From Campylobacter lanienae NCTC 13004 (GTDB lineage: Bacteria > Campylobacterota > Campylobacteria > Campylobacterales > Campylobacteraceae): a stretch of 64,000 nucleotides of DNA. Each line of letters starts with the position of its first letter. Within the stretch, counting starts at the first letter, position 1. Of the stretch, positions 21,584 through 31,276 are shown in pieces. The DNA lies in contig NZ_CP015578.1 of NCBI RefSeq assembly GCF_002139935.1, forward strand, positions 1 to 64,000, written 5' to 3'. The position numbers were made by a program, and so were the translations under genes. The notes below the pieces were generated by a model. It was not told the DNA's origin. It worked only from the letters and a program-made list of their open reading frames with translations, and searched no databases.

Positions 21584-22447
21584 ATGGAGCTATTTAAGAC
21601 GGCGTTTTTTATGGTGGCGCTTATGTTGCTTTTTGTCTTTATCGGTGGGATGATCGGCGGAGTTGGTGGGATGATGGTAGCATTTTGTATCGCTGTAGCT
21701 ATGAATTTTTTCAGCTATTTTTATAGTGATAAGCTGATTTTAAGACACTATAACGCCCATGAAATCGAGCCATCTAATGAGCTTTATAGTATCACTAGAA
21801 ATTTATGTTATAAAGCAAATTTATCAATGCCAAAACTCTATATAATCAACGATCCAATCCCAAACGCATTTGCCACCGGACGCAACCCAAACAACTCAGC
21901 CGTAGCACTCACCACGGGATTGCTCGATACATTAAATATGGATGAGATAGCAGCAGTTATCGCTCACGAGCTAGGCCACATAAGGCACTATGATATCCTA
22001 ACAGGCTCTATCGCCGCTATCTTTGCTGGGGCGATTGCTATTTTGGCGAATTTCGCTCAATTTGGTGCTATGCTAGGAAGCAATCAAAACCGCCAAAATC
22101 CCATTTTAATGATCGCTCTAGCTATCATAATGCCGCTAGCTGCTACCATAATCCAGATGAGTATCTCACGCTCAAGGGAGTTTGAAGCAGATAGATTTTC
22201 AGCTTCGATAACTAGCGCTAATGACCTAGCAAACGCTCTATTGAAATTAGAGAGTAGCAATCAGCGTGGCGTAGTGAAAAATGCTAATGAACAAACCGCT
22301 CATATGTTTATTATAAGTCCATTTAGCGGCGGTATCGCAAGTGGGATATCTAATCTCTTTCGCACTCATCCTACAACCAAGCAAAGAGTGGAGAGACTAA
22401 GAGAGTTAAGCTATCAAAACCCAGCTAAAAGGTATTTTAATAGCTGA
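21584..22447 (+). CDS. htpX: Membrane zinc metalloprotease HtpX
   Basis: HtpX degrades misfolded inner-membrane proteins. The 287-residue protein has two N-terminal membrane spans (about 6-45), the zinc motif HELGH at 128-132 and two further spans near 143-185. The third zinc ligand is in SREFEADRFSA near 195-205. Family length is normal. It lies at the distal end of the ribA operon and its TGA shares two bases with the ATG of the next gene. Confidence 0.94.
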   Translation: MELFKTAFFMVALMLLFVFIGGMIGGVGGMMVAFCIAVAMNFFSYFYSDKLILRHYNAHEIEPSNELYSITRNLCYKANLSMPKLYIINDPIPNAFATGRNPNNSAVALTTGLLDTLNMDEIAAVIAHELGHIRHYDILTGSIAAIFAGAIAILANFAQFGAMLGSNQNRQNPILMIALAIIMPLAATIIQMSISRSREFEADRFSASITSANDLANALLKLESSNQRGVVKNANEQTAHMFIISPFSGGIASGISNLFRTHPTTKQRVERLRELSYQNPAKRYFNS

Positions 22448-23043
22448 TGGAGAATTTAGAAAAAGAGCGAAAATCTATAAGATATAAGCTCATTTGGATC
22501 TTGATTTTAGCGGCTTTTGTGGATTTTGTAATTACTTTGGTGCTTTGGTTTTTTGATCCTTTTTTGGCTTTAATCGGTGGATTTTTAGCCGGTCTTTGGA
22601 TATATTTTTGGTTTAAATTTAAATTTTTTGCTAAATTTGAGCTAGGTTTAAAAGAGAGACTAAGAGATGAGCTAATCAAAGAATTAGGCTTAAATCAGCC
22701 AAATTTATCTCGTATTAATAACCATTTTAATGGCGATGTTAGCGAGTTTGGACTATTTAGCTTAAATGGTTTTGATGTGCGTGATATCTGTGTGAAAAAT
22801 AGCGATGAAATTATATTTTATGGTCTTTTAATCAGTGGTAAAATCAGTAAAAATATAGAGATTAAAGAGAATTTGCTAGGATTTAAAAGCTCATATTTTA
22901 TTCAAGATGGTTATTTGAGTTTATATATCTACACAGACTCTGATACTATAATTGCGAATTTAAAAACACCTTTAAATATCAGTTACAAAAGCGCTAAAGA
23001 GAATATAAAAAATATTATAAAGATCATAGATCAGCTAGGTTGA
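22447..23043 (+). CDS. Hypothetical membrane protein
   Basis: This 198-residue protein has a short charged N-terminus and two close membrane spans (about 17-35 and 37-56). A soluble domain of mixed charge follows, with no catalytic motif. It is translationally coupled to htpX (TGATG overlap). That suggests a linked membrane-quality role, but this is context only. Its stop codon lies inside the loop of the convergent terminator hairpin. Confidence 0.7.
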   Translation: MENLEKERKSIRYKLIWILILAAFVDFVITLVLWFFDPFLALIGGFLAGLWIYFWFKFKFFAKFELGLKERLRDELIKELGLNQPNLSRINNHFNGDVSEFGLFSLNGFDVRDICVKNSDEIIFYGLLISGKISKNIEIKENLLGFKSSYFIQDGYLSLYIYTDSDTIIANLKTPLNISYKSAKENIKNIIKIIDQLG

Positions 23044-23054
23044 TCCTAGCTGAT
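23030..23054. terminator. Convergent hairpin between the htpX operon and dcuB
   Basis: A perfect 10-bp stem ATCAGCTAGG / CCTAGCTGAT encloses a 5-nt loop and serves the ends of two convergent genes. U-runs are weak on both strands, so efficiency is uncertain. Confidence 0.55.
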
Positions 23055-23059
23055 TTGAA

Positions 23060-24454
23060 TTATAGATATCCTGCAAAAGTAGTAAAGATATAACCAAATA
23101 CACAAGATACAAATACCCCAAGCAAGCCTGGAATAATGAAGCTATGGTTGATTACATATTTGCCTATTTTTGTTGTGCCTGAGCGGTCAAATTGTATCGT
23201 AGCAAGGTCGCTTGGATATGTAGGAAGGATATAATATCCATAACAAGCCGGAGCAAACGCCACGATAATAGCAGGATCAACCCCGATACCCAAAGCCAAT
23301 GGTACAAACGCCGCCAAAGCCGCAGCTTGTGAATTTACAAATTTAGATATCAAAAGTAGCATAATAGCATAGGTCCATGGATATAGCTGAACTATACCAC
23401 CTAATGATTCTTTAAGCATCGGAGTATGAACGCTAAACATTGTATTAGCCATCCAAGATATACCAAATACCGCTACAATAGCTATCATACCAGATCTAAA
23501 GATTGCGTTTTGAGCGATTTCGCCGGCTTTTACCTTAGTTGCTATTATAAGAATTGCGCCAGTAATTAGCATAAATATTTGAATTACAGATACCATACTC
23601 ATCGGCTTCATTACGCCTTTGCCATTATCAAATGCAGGGCGAAGCTCAGGGAAGGCACCAAGGATAGCCACAATAGCGATCGCACCTAAGAATATCCACA
23701 TAGCAACCCACTCTATCGTAGGGAGTTTGACATCTAAAAGTGTTTTAGAGTCGCCATAGACATATTTTTTAAATTCAGGGTCATTGTGAATTTTAGTTTG
23801 GAACTCTTCATCTTTATCTAGATCTTTACCTCTAAACCAGCTATAAATCCCAACGGCTAAAACACCTATCAAGGTTGATGGCACAGTGATCGCAAGTAAA
23901 TTCAAATATCCATCAAAGCCCTCTAAATGCTTAACACCAGGAGCTAATAGCATAGCTGTCAAAGATACCACCGCCACGCTCACAGGACTTGCGATGATAC
24001 CCATTTGCGAGCTAACTGATGCTGCGGCCATAGGTCGCTCTGGGCGAATTCCATTTTTGATAGCGATATCATAGATAATTGGCATCATTGTATAAACCAC
24101 ATGTCCAGTCCCGCATAGAATTGTTAAAAACGCAGTTACAAATGGGGCTAGGATTGTTAAGAATTTAGGATTTCTCCTTAGGATTCTTTCAGCAATTTGA
24201 AGCATTACATCAAGACCGCCACTAGCAAGTAAGGTTGCACTAGCTACAACCACGCATAAAATAGTAAAAATAACATCAATAGCTGGTTTGCCAGGAGCCA
24301 CATCAAAACCAAATGTAAGCACGAACATACCAACACCGCCAAGCAAGCCAAGAGCTATACCGCCCTTTCTAGCACCATAAAATAGACAAATCAAAACAAC
24401 CAAAAGCTGAATAGCAAATTGTTTGCCATCGCTTAATTGTGTTAAAAACTCCAT
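23060..24454 (-). CDS. dcuB: Anaerobic C4-dicarboxylate transporter DcuB
   Basis: DcuB exchanges fumarate, malate or aspartate for succinate across the inner membrane, supporting fumarate respiration. The 464-residue polytopic protein is close to DcuB rather than DcuA throughout. Examples are [20 protein letters not shown] near 16-35, [20 protein letters not shown] near 78-97, the [16 protein letters not shown] region and [16 protein letters not shown]. The gene stands alone, with TATAAT at 24511-24506 diverging from bacA. Confidence 0.92.
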   Translation of the reverse strand: MEFLTQLSDGKQFAIQLLVVLICLFYGARKGGIALGLLGGVGMFVLTFGFDVAPGKPAIDVIFTILCVVVASATLLASGGLDVMLQIAERILRRNPKFLTILAPFVTAFLTILCGTGHVVYTMMPIIYDIAIKNGIRPERPMAAASVSSQMGIIASPVSVAVVSLTAMLLAPGVKHLEGFDGYLNLLAITVPSTLIGVLAVGIYSWFRGKDLDKDEEFQTKIHNDPEFKKYVYGDSKTLLDVKLPTIEWVAMWIFLGAIAIVAILGAFPELRPAFDNGKGVMKPMSMVSVIQIFMLITGAILIIATKVKAGEIAQNAIFRSGMIAIVAVFGISWMANTMFSVHTPMLKESLGGIVQLYPWTYAIMLLLISKFVNSQAAALAAFVPLALGIGVDPAIIVAFAPACYGYYILPTYPSDLATIQFDRSGTTKIGKYVINHSFIIPGLLGVFVSCVFGYIFTTFAGYL

Positions 24455-24505
24455 CTATTCTCCTTTCTTTGTAATAAATTTAAGAGCAATTTTATCTTTT
24501 AAAAA

Positions 24506-24511
24506 ATTATA
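24506..24511 (-). promoter_or_regulatory. -10 element of dcuB
   Basis: TATAAT on the minus strand lies about 50 bp before the dcuB ATG. No clear FNR-type dyad was found near it. Confidence 0.45.
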
Positions 24512-24556
24512 TCTAACTTAAATTTTATGCGTAAATTTAAAATTAAAAATTATTTT

Positions 24557-24562
24557 GTATAA
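24557..24562 (+). promoter_or_regulatory. -10 element of bacA
   Basis: TGTATAAT (extended -10) lies 27 bp before the bacA start. Confidence 0.5.
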
Positions 24563-24589
24563 TCGAGCTATTTTATCTAAGGCAAATAT

Positions 24590-25555
24590 ATGTTTTCAAG
24601 CTTTTTTGAGAGTAAAAAATGGGCTTTTTGGGCTTATGGTGGGCTTTTTGTGATTATTGTATCTTTGATTTTTCAAACTAGATTAAATGTAGCGATTAAT
24701 GATTGGTATAAAGATTTTTACGATATTATGCAAAATGTCAAAGATCATAGTGTAGATGAGTTTTGGGAGCAAATTTATAGATTTTTATTAATTGCGATGC
24801 CTTATGTGATTATCGCTACTATCACTACATTTTTTGCTAGCCATTGGGTTTTTAGGTGGCGAGAGGCTATGACTTTTGGCTATCTAAATAGATGGAGAGC
24901 GTGTAAGCACGATATAGAAGGCTCTAGTCAAAGGATACAAGAAGATGTTTATAGATTTGCTAAAATCACTGAAACTTTGGGCTTACAGATATTAAAAGCT
25001 ATAATGATATTAATAGCATTTATCCCAGTTTTATGGGGACTTAGCAGTGGAGTGGATCTACCATATTTAAAAGAAATTCCCGGCTCATTAGTTTGGATAG
25101 CCTTAGCTGTTAGTGTAGGTGGGCTTATAATATCTTGGTTTGTAGGTATAAAGCTACCAAAGCTAGAATACAATATCCAAAAGAGTGAAGCGGCTTTTAG
25201 AAAAGAGCTAGTTTATGCTGAAGATGATAAGGTAAATTATGCGAGTTTTGAGAGTGTATTGGGGCTATTTACTGGGCTTAGATTTAACTATTATAGGCTA
25301 TTTTTACACTATGGATATTTCAATGTTTGGCTTATTTCATTTTCGCAATTTATGGTTATTGTGCCATTTATAATTATGGGAAATGGGCTATTTAGCGGAG
25401 TTATAACGCTTGGAGTGTTGATCCAAGTTAGCAACGCATTTAGTCAAGTTCGCAGTAGTTTTAGCGTATTTATAGATAATTGGACGACAATTACAGAGCT
25501 TAGAAGCATACATAAAAGGCTTGATGAATTTGAGAAAAATATTAAATTTGGCTAG
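24590..25555 (+). CDS. bacA: SbmA/BacA-family peptide transporter
   Basis: SbmA/BacA proteins import antimicrobial and other peptides using the proton gradient. The 321-residue protein has about six to seven membrane spans. It has the family segments [13 protein letters not shown] near 36-48, [17 protein letters not shown] near 86-102 and [13 protein letters not shown] near 112-124. It lacks a nucleotide-binding domain, which separates it from ABC exporters. C. jejuni has a homologue of similar size linked to colonisation. It is monocistronic. Confidence 0.85.
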   Translation: MFSSFFESKKWAFWAYGGLFVIIVSLIFQTRLNVAINDWYKDFYDIMQNVKDHSVDEFWEQIYRFLLIAMPYVIIATITTFFASHWVFRWREAMTFGYLNRWRACKHDIEGSSQRIQEDVYRFAKITETLGLQILKAIMILIAFIPVLWGLSSGVDLPYLKEIPGSLVWIALAVSVGGLIISWFVGIKLPKLEYNIQKSEAAFRKELVYAEDDKVNYASFESVLGLFTGLRFNYYRLFLHYGYFNVWLISFSQFMVIVPFIIMGNGLFSGVITLGVLIQVSNAFSQVRSSFSVFIDNWTTITELRSIHKRLDEFEKNIKFG

Positions 25556-25583
25556 TTTTATATAGTTTTAAATTCAAATTTGA

Positions 25584-25589
25584 TATAAT
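25584..25589 (+). promoter_or_regulatory. -10 element of rpmI-rplT
   Basis: GATATAAT 32 bp before rpmI gives a short leader without an obvious long regulatory RNA. Confidence 0.5.
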
Positions 25590-25620
25590 CCGAGCTTATC
25601 TTAAAGTAAAGGAAAAGCGT

Positions 25621-25812
25621 ATGCCAAAGATGAAATCTGTTCGTGGTGCAGCTAAACGCTTTAAAGTTGGCAAAAATAAGATAAAAAGAGGCTCCGCATT
25701 TAGAAGCCATATCTTAACCAAAATGTCACCTAAGCGCAAAAGAGACCTAAGACAATCTCAATATGTAGATAGTACAAATGTCTCAGCTGTGAAAAAAATG
25801 CTTTGTATATGA
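25621..25812 (+). CDS. rpmI: 50S ribosomal protein L35
   Basis: This 63-residue, highly basic protein, [16 protein letters not shown], has the L35 signature KMKS..GAAKRF and [19 protein letters not shown] in the middle. It binds 23S rRNA in the large subunit. It is followed by rplT after an 81-bp spacer, while infC, often the first gene of this operon elsewhere, is 15 kb away on the other strand. Confidence 0.97.
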   Translation: MPKMKSVRGAAKRFKVGKNKIKRGSAFRSHILTKMSPKRKRDLRQSQYVDSTNVSAVKKMLCI

Positions 25813-25893
25813 GTTTTTGACAATTTAAGTCATTCTAACCTCCCTTTTATGGGGCAAGTTCCAAATTTGGACGCCAATTTGTAAAGGATAAAT

Positions 25894-26247
25894 ATGGCAA
25901 GAGTTAAAACTGGTGTTGTAAGACGCCGCAGACACAAAAAAGTTCTAAAACTAGCTCGTGGTTTTTATAGTGCTAGACATAAACATTTTAGAAAAGCTAA
26001 AGAGCAGTTAGAAAGAAGTTTAGTATATGCGTATCGTGATAGACGCGCTAAAAAGCGTGATTTCCGTAGATTATGGATCATCCGCATTAATGCAGCGTGT
26101 AGATTAAACGATATTAGCTACTCAAGATTTATAAATGGTCTTAAAAAAGCAAACATCGAATTAGATAGAAAAGTTTTGGCAAACCTAGCTATGAATGATG
26201 CAGCGGCATTTGCTAGCATTGTAGCAGAGGTTAAAAAAGCTTTATAA
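25894..26247 (+). CDS. rplT: 50S ribosomal protein L20
   Basis: L20 is an early assembly protein of the large subunit. The 117-residue basic protein has the family start [19 protein letters not shown], then [18 protein letters not shown] and [15 protein letters not shown]. An AAGGAT ribosome binding site precedes it. The spacer before it contains a 12-bp palindrome TCCAAATTTGGA (25860-25871), whose role is unknown. A strong intrinsic terminator follows. Confidence 0.97.
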   Translation: MARVKTGVVRRRRHKKVLKLARGFYSARHKHFRKAKEQLERSLVYAYRDRRAKKRDFRRLWIIRINAACRLNDISYSRFINGLKKANIELDRKVLANLAMNDAAAFASIVAEVKKAL

Positions 26248-26252
26248 TATTT

Positions 26253-26275
26253 GCCTAGCTTTTGCTAGGCTTTTT
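26253..26275 (+). terminator. Rho-independent terminator of rpmI-rplT
   Basis: A perfect 7-bp stem GCCTAGC / GCTAGGC with a TTTT loop is followed by five T, just after the rplT stop and just before the ung ATG. Confidence 0.85.
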
Positions 26276-26276
26276 A

Positions 26277-26951
26277 ATGTATTTAGATTTAATCTCTTAT
26301 TTAGACCCTAGTTGGCAAGAGCTTTTAAAAGATGAGCTAAATAGCCAAAATTTCGCTAATATAATTAAATTTTTAAACTCACAAACCGCTACGATTTATC
26401 CACCAAAAGAGCTTATTTTTAATGCATTTAATTTATGCAAACCAAGTGATTTAAAGGTTATAATTATTGGTCAAGATCCATATCACAATCCTCAAGAAGC
26501 AATGGGTTTAGCTTTTAGTGTGCCACAAGGTGTGAGAATTCCGCCGAGTTTAAAAAATATATTTAAAGAGCTTATAGACGATATAAATAGCGATATATTG
26601 GTTAATAGAAGTAGTGATTTGAGTGATTGGGCAAGGCAGGGAGTTTTGCTTTTAAATAGTGCTTTAACAGTAGAGAAAAACCGCCCCGCATCACACGCCA
26701 AAATAGGTTGGCAAGGCTTTATAAGTGGAGTTATCAAAATTATAAATTTGAGATTCAATCATTGCGTTTTTATGCTTTGGGGTAATCACGCAAAGGCACT
26801 ATCGCCACTGATAGACCCAAATTCGCATCTAATTTTACAAGCTGCTCACCCAAGTCCATTAGCAAGGGGAGCGTTTTTTGGCTCACGGCATTTTAGCAAG
26901 TGTAATGAGTATTTACTAGCTCACTCTAAAACGCCAATTAAGTGGCTATAA
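26277..26951 (+). CDS. ung: Uracil-DNA glycosylase
   Basis: Ung removes uracil from DNA to start base excision repair. The protein of about 224 residues has the catalytic water-activating motif GQDPYHNPQEAMGLAFS near 64-80 and the DNA-intercalation motif HPSPLARGAFFGSRHF near 189-204. The frame is open from a TTG at 26262, but that codon lies in the loop of the rplT terminator. The ATG at 26277 matches family N-termini and is used here. Confidence 0.95.
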   Translation: MYLDLISYLDPSWQELLKDELNSQNFANIIKFLNSQTATIYPPKELIFNAFNLCKPSDLKVIIIGQDPYHNPQEAMGLAFSVPQGVRIPPSLKNIFKELIDDINSDILVNRSSDLSDWARQGVLLLNSALTVEKNRPASHAKIGWQGFISGVIKIINLRFNHCVFMLWGNHAKALSPLIDPNSHLILQAAHPSPLARGAFFGSRHFSKCNEYLLAHSKTPIKWL

Positions 26952-26964
26952 TTTCACCACTTAA
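26938..26964. terminator. Convergent hairpin between ung and purM
   Basis: An 8-bp stem TTAAGTGG / CCACTTAA with an 11-nt loop spans the ung stop codon. It probably serves as a bidirectional terminator, but no long U-run follows. Confidence 0.5.
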
Positions 26965-26984
26965 TCAAATTTAAATACCACCAT

Positions 26985-27968
26985 TTAAATCATTTTGACC
27001 CCATTGCCTTTGACAATCTCGCCGATAATGTAGCCATCGCTATTAGCTAAGATATGATCCGCCTTATCTTTAGAAACCACTAACACCATACCGACACCGC
27101 AGTTAAATGTCCTATCCATCTCGCTTTGCTCTACGCTTTTGGCGATTAATTCAAAGATTTTTGGCGTTTTGATAGCACCTCTTTGGATCTTTGCGCCAAG
27201 TCCATTTGGCAAGACTCTAGGGAGATTTTCGACTATACCGCCACCAGTGATATGAGCCATTGCGTTTATGCTATCTTTAAGGCGTAAAAACTCATCTACA
27301 TAAATTCTAGTAGGTTCTAAAAGCGTCTCTAAAAGCGTCTTACCCTCAAATTCACTACCCAAATTTAACTTCTCTTTTTTGATCACCGCCCTTGCTAGTG
27401 AAAAGCCATTTGAGTGAAGTCCTGAGCTTGGAAGTGCGATTAAAATATCGCTTTCATTTACAAATTTACTCCTATCGATCTCATCTTCTTCAGCCACGCC
27501 CACAGCAAATCCCGCTAGATCAAAATCCCCAGAACTATACATACTAGGCATTTCAGCCGTTTCGCCACCTATTAGAGCGCATTTGGCTATTACGCATCCT
27601 TTGGCGATACCGCTTACTACTTCTTTGGCCGAGTTTATATCTAATTTACCAGTTGCGTAGTAATCCAAAAAAAACATAGGCGTAGCAAAATTACATATAA
27701 GATCATTCACACACATCGCGACTAAATCAATGCCAACGCTATCAAGTTTGCCACTATCTATAGCTAGGCGAAGCTTTGTTCCTACGCCATCAGTTGCGGC
27801 TAGAAGAGTTGGTTTATTATATCCAGTTGGAAGCCTGAAAGCCCCAGAAAATGAGCCGATGCCACCTATTACATTTGGAGTTAGAGTTGATTTGACAAAG
27901 GGCTTAATCCCCTCAACAAAGCTATTTCCAGCATCAATATCCACACCAGCGTCTTTATAACTTATCAT
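26985..27968 (-). CDS. purM: Phosphoribosylformylglycinamidine cyclo-ligase (AIR synthetase)
   Basis: PurM closes FGAM to aminoimidazole ribotide in purine synthesis using ATP. The 327-residue protein has the N-terminal YKDAGVDIDAGN. It also has GGFSGAFRL-like and TDGVGTKLRLA segments near 60-70, GGETAEMPSMY near 139-149 and HITGGGIVENLPRVLP near 244-259. It is monocistronic, and its upstream DNA shares an exact 25-bp block with the upstream region of the neighbouring D-lactate dehydrogenase-like gene. Confidence 0.96.
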   Translation of the reverse strand: MISYKDAGVDIDAGNSFVEGIKPFVKSTLTPNVIGGIGSFSGAFRLPTGYNKPTLLAATDGVGTKLRLAIDSGKLDSVGIDLVAMCVNDLICNFATPMFFLDYYATGKLDINSAKEVVSGIAKGCVIAKCALIGGETAEMPSMYSSGDFDLAGFAVGVAEEDEIDRSKFVNESDILIALPSSGLHSNGFSLARAVIKKEKLNLGSEFEGKTLLETLLEPTRIYVDEFLRLKDSINAMAHITGGGIVENLPRVLPNGLGAKIQRGAIKTPKIFELIAKSVEQSEMDRTFNCGVGMVLVVSKDKADHILANSDGYIIGEIVKGNGVKMI

Positions 27969-27992
27969 TTTTCACCTCTTTTAAATTTCATC

Positions 27993-28017
27993 ATTTTAGC
28001 AAATTTGAACTTATTTT
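27993..28017 (-). repeat. Shared upstream block, copy 1 (before purM)
   Basis: This 25-bp block is identical to 30853-30877. On the minus strand it contains an extended -10-like TGCTAAAAT and ends 24 bp before the purM ATG. It probably carries the purM promoter. It overlaps the 3' end of the upstream gene. Confidence 0.7.
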
Positions 28018-30821
28018 TGACTAATGCTAACGCTATCTAGTAAATAGGCAATATGCTGCCAGCTAAATCCACTTGCCTCGCTTAACCCAATTTCACAGGT
28101 GCTAGAGTTGCTAAAACCGATATTGACTGCGCTATTTTGGTAAAATCTTTTGAATTTCATTGTAGCGTGTAAATTTAATTTCGGGGTAAAAAACCCTTTA
28201 TACCCAGCAAAACCGCAACATGCTGTCTTCTCATCAATCAAAATTTGCCCATTAGTACAGATCCTAGCTAGGCTACTCATAGTGCTATCTAATCCTAGCT
28301 TTTTACTAGCACACATTGTGTATAGACCTATAGCGTGGTTGGCTTTAGAAATAGTGAGTTTTGGGGCGATGAATTTTAGCAGATACTCGCTCAAATCATA
28401 AATTTCAAATCTATCTTTAAGCGATTTTATCAGCTCATAAGAGCAAGCGCCGTGATCTATCACCACAGGATATTTGCCATCATTTGTAGCGACTTTTAAG
28501 ATATCGATATTTTTGGCTCTATTTAGCTCTTTTGTATCTGGATAATTGGTAAAGACTTTCCCACAGCACATATCATTAATCTCATTTGGATAGATCACAT
28601 TTATCTTGGCTTTTTTACATAGTGATTCAAAAACCTCTTGGATAGGGCGTTTGTCATTTAAATTTTGGTTTGGGGCAAAAGATCTATTTAGACAACTTGA
28701 AAAATATACCACACTTTCATTAAATCCATAGTTTTTATCCATCAATTTATAGCTATTTTTGCGTGGGAGATACTCTCTTAAAACAGGAGTTTTGATAATC
28801 TCATTTGCTTTAAATGATAGCTTTCTTATCATATTCGTGTTTAATAAATTTGATGCTGTAAGAGCGAATTTGGCGCCATTTAGCGTGGTGGTGAAATTGG
28901 AATTTGCTAGTTGAGCGATCTTTTTGCTTGTATCGCTTGCGTATGCTATTCTCTCATTTAGGGCTAAATTGGCCGTATTTAGCCCAACAGGGCATAGCTC
29001 TTCGCACATAGAACAGGCTGCGCAACTCTCATTTAAGAAGTATTTGGCTCCATCTTTTAGCTCTTTTAGTAGCTTTTTGCTAGCTTTATCACTTAAAGCC
29101 CCTAGTCTTTGTATCTCTCTTTTTAGGGCTATTCTTTGGCGTGGGCTTAGAGTTAGCTTATTAGATGGGCAGTTTTTCTCACAAAATCCACACTCCACAC
29201 AATCATCAAATTCATTTCCTATAATGGCTGATTGCTTGATATTTTTTTTGTATATCTCTTTGTCATCTGTGATGATTACATCGGGATTTATTAGAGTGTG
29301 TGGGTCAAAAATCTCTTTGATTTTTCTATTTATGGCATAAGCTTTTGCTCCCCACTCTAGCTCTACAAATGGCGCTACCATCCTACCGGTGCCATGCTCA
29401 GCCTTGATACTTCCGCCAAAATTTGAAACCATCATAGACATATCTTCAACCAAATTCGCAAAACTCTCAAATTCGCTATTTTGGTTTAAATCAGGCGTGA
29501 TTATAAAGTGTAAATTACCCGCTAATGCGTGGCCAAAAATTATAGCACTATCTTCAAATCCATGCTTTTTAAATAGCTCTTGAAGGCTTTTAATCCCCTC
29601 TCCAAGATCTTTTATCTCAAAGCATATATCTTCTGTGATTACGCTACTTCCAGGCCTTTTAGCTGTAGCAGCGATAGGAAATATCCCTTTTCTAATCTTC
29701 CACCAATTAGCAAATTCGCTCTCATCAAAGCTAAATTTCATCTCTTGACTAGTTGGATAATCTTTGATCGCATCTTTTATCTTTTGAATTTGCTCATTTA
29801 ATCTATCTTGAGAGTTGTTTTGGCTCTGGATCAAGATACAGACTTCTCCATCTTTAATATCAGGCAAAATTTCGCTCACGCCTTTGAATTTAGAAGCAGC
29901 CTTAAGTGAGCCATAATCCATAATCTCCGCACTAGAAATCTCATTTTCAAATTTAGCCAAAATCTCCACAACCTTAGCCGCTTTTAAGATATCATCATAA
30001 AACAAAAGCGCACAGGCTTTGAATTTCTCATCATTCACGCACTCTAATTCTACGCTACTTACAAAACCTAAAGTCCCCTCACTACCGATAAATAGATGAG
30101 TAATAATATCAATTGGATCGCTATAATCCAAAAGGGCATTAATGCTATAGCCGGTTGTATTTTTGATCTTATATTTTCGCCTTATAAGCTCACAAAGCTC
30201 AGTATCAGCTAGGATTTGAGAGCGTAAATTTAGAATTTGCTCTATTAACTCTTTATGGCTATTTCTAAAACTAGCCACACTTAAGCCGTCAGAGCTATCA
30301 AGAGTGGTGCCATCGCCTAAAATTACTCTAATGGATTTTAGTGTGTTATATGAGTTTTGCTTGACTCCGCAGCACATTCCGCTTGAATTGTTATTGACAA
30401 TTCCGCCAATTTGCGCCGCAGCGATAGTAGCAGGATCGGGGCCGATCTTTTTGCCTAGTGGTTTTAGGGCTTTATTGGCATTTTCACCGATAACCCCACA
30501 ACCTAAATTTATAGAGTTAGCATCTCTACTGACCTTCATATGATCCCAGCTAAAATCCAAACAAACTAGCACCGTATCACACGAGCTTTGACCGCTTAGA
30601 CTAGTCCCAGCACCTCTAAAACATAGTGGAGTGTTAAATTTACGAGATAACTCAAAAGCCTTTATAATCTCTTTTTCGCTTTTTAGCATTAAAACTAGCT
30701 TTGGTATATATGAGTAGCAAGAGGCCTCCACACCATAGCAAAATCGGCGTAAATAATCTTTATAAACTCTACCATCAAAGAGCTTAAAAGCGGCCTTATA
30801 AAACCCTTCATAATCTTGCAT
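28011..30821 (-). CDS. FAD-linked oxidase fused to Fe-S domains, putative D-lactate dehydrogenase
   Basis: This 936-residue fusion resembles the respiratory Fe-S D-lactate dehydrogenases (Dld-II), such as Cj1585c of C. jejuni as I recall it. Residues about 40-180 form the FAD-binding domain (LCFRGAGTSLSGQSS near 66-80; GGIVNNNSSGM near 138-148). Residues about 200-510 form the FAD-oxidase C domain, including HALAGNLHFI. Ferredoxin motifs CVECGFCEKNC (near 540) and CAACSMCEELC (near 600) follow, then two CCG-type segments. It should feed electrons to the quinone pool at the inner membrane. D-lactate versus glycolate or 2-hydroxyglutarate as substrate cannot be settled from sequence. Confidence 0.82.
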   Translation of the reverse strand: MQDYEGFYKAAFKLFDGRVYKDYLRRFCYGVEASCYSYIPKLVLMLKSEKEIIKAFELSRKFNTPLCFRGAGTSLSGQSSCDTVLVCLDFSWDHMKVSRDANSINLGCGVIGENANKALKPLGKKIGPDPATIAAAQIGGIVNNNSSGMCCGVKQNSYNTLKSIRVILGDGTTLDSSDGLSVASFRNSHKELIEQILNLRSQILADTELCELIRRKYKIKNTTGYSINALLDYSDPIDIITHLFIGSEGTLGFVSSVELECVNDEKFKACALLFYDDILKAAKVVEILAKFENEISSAEIMDYGSLKAASKFKGVSEILPDIKDGEVCILIQSQNNSQDRLNEQIQKIKDAIKDYPTSQEMKFSFDESEFANWWKIRKGIFPIAATAKRPGSSVITEDICFEIKDLGEGIKSLQELFKKHGFEDSAIIFGHALAGNLHFIITPDLNQNSEFESFANLVEDMSMMVSNFGGSIKAEHGTGRMVAPFVELEWGAKAYAINRKIKEIFDPHTLINPDVIITDDKEIYKKNIKQSAIIGNEFDDCVECGFCEKNCPSNKLTLSPRQRIALKREIQRLGALSDKASKKLLKELKDGAKYFLNESCAACSMCEELCPVGLNTANLALNERIAYASDTSKKIAQLANSNFTTTLNGAKFALTASNLLNTNMIRKLSFKANEIIKTPVLREYLPRKNSYKLMDKNYGFNESVVYFSSCLNRSFAPNQNLNDKRPIQEVFESLCKKAKINVIYPNEINDMCCGKVFTNYPDTKELNRAKNIDILKVATNDGKYPVVIDHGACSYELIKSLKDRFEIYDLSEYLLKFIAPKLTISKANHAIGLYTMCASKKLGLDSTMSSLARICTNGQILIDEKTACCGFAGYKGFFTPKLNLHATMKFKRFYQNSAVNIGFSNSSTCEIGLSEASGFSWQHIAYLLDSVSISQK

Positions 30822-30852
30822 AATAGATCCTTTTGTAGCTAAAATTTGGCTG

Positions 30853-30877
30853 ATTTTAGCAAATTTGAACTTATTTT
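30853..30877 (-). repeat. Shared upstream block, copy 2 (before the lactate dehydrogenase-like gene)
   Basis: This is an exact 25-bp match to 27993-28017. It is also read on the minus strand ahead of a start codon, 31 bp before the ATG at 30821, with the same TGCTAAAAT -10-like end. Confidence 0.7.
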
Positions 30878-30913
30878 ATGCTAATATAGCCAAACTTCAT
30901 TTAAGGAAATAAA

Positions 30914-31276
30914 ATGTCAAATTACCCAAAAGCAATTGGTCCGTATAGTGCTTATAGAGTGGTAGGAAATTTAGTATATTGTAGCGGTCAAATCCCTCTA
31001 GATCCAGCTAGCGGCGAGGTAGTAGGAAGTGATATCAAAGCCCAAACAACCCAAGCTTTGAAAAATGTAGGCGGGATCTTAGAAGAGCTAAATTTAAGCT
31101 ATAAAAATATTATTAAAACAGTTGTATTTTTAACTGATATATCTGAATTTGCTCAAATGAATGAAATTTATGCTGAGTTTTTCAGTGAGCCATATCCAGC
31201 TAGAAGTGCTGTAGCAGTAAAAGAATTGCCAAAGGGTGTAAAAGTAGAAATCGAGGTTATAGCTTCAATTGAGTGA
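30914..31276 (+). CDS. ridA: RidA-family enamine/imine deaminase
   Basis: RidA proteins hydrolyse reactive enamine/imine intermediates from PLP enzymes. The 120-residue protein shows the family start YPKAIGPYSAYRVVGNLVY with YCSGQIPLDP. The arginine signature YPARSAVAVKELPKGVKVEIE near 95-115 holds the substrate-binding Arg. It forms trimers in known homologues. It overlaps coaE by 8 bases. Confidence 0.92.
   Translation: MSNYPKAIGPYSAYRVVGNLVYCSGQIPLDPASGEVVGSDIKAQTTQALKNVGGILEELNLSYKNIIKTVVFLTDISEFAQMNEIYAEFFSEPYPARSAVAVKELPKGVKVEIEVIASIE

Noticed and set aside
26262-26276. TTG start of ung upstream of its ATG
   Set aside because: The codon lies within the loop of the rplT terminator, and the extra residues do not match the family.
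28924-29340. 138-residue plus-strand ORF inside the lactate dehydrogenase-like gene
   Set aside because: It lies antisense to conserved Fe-S motifs and has no independent support.
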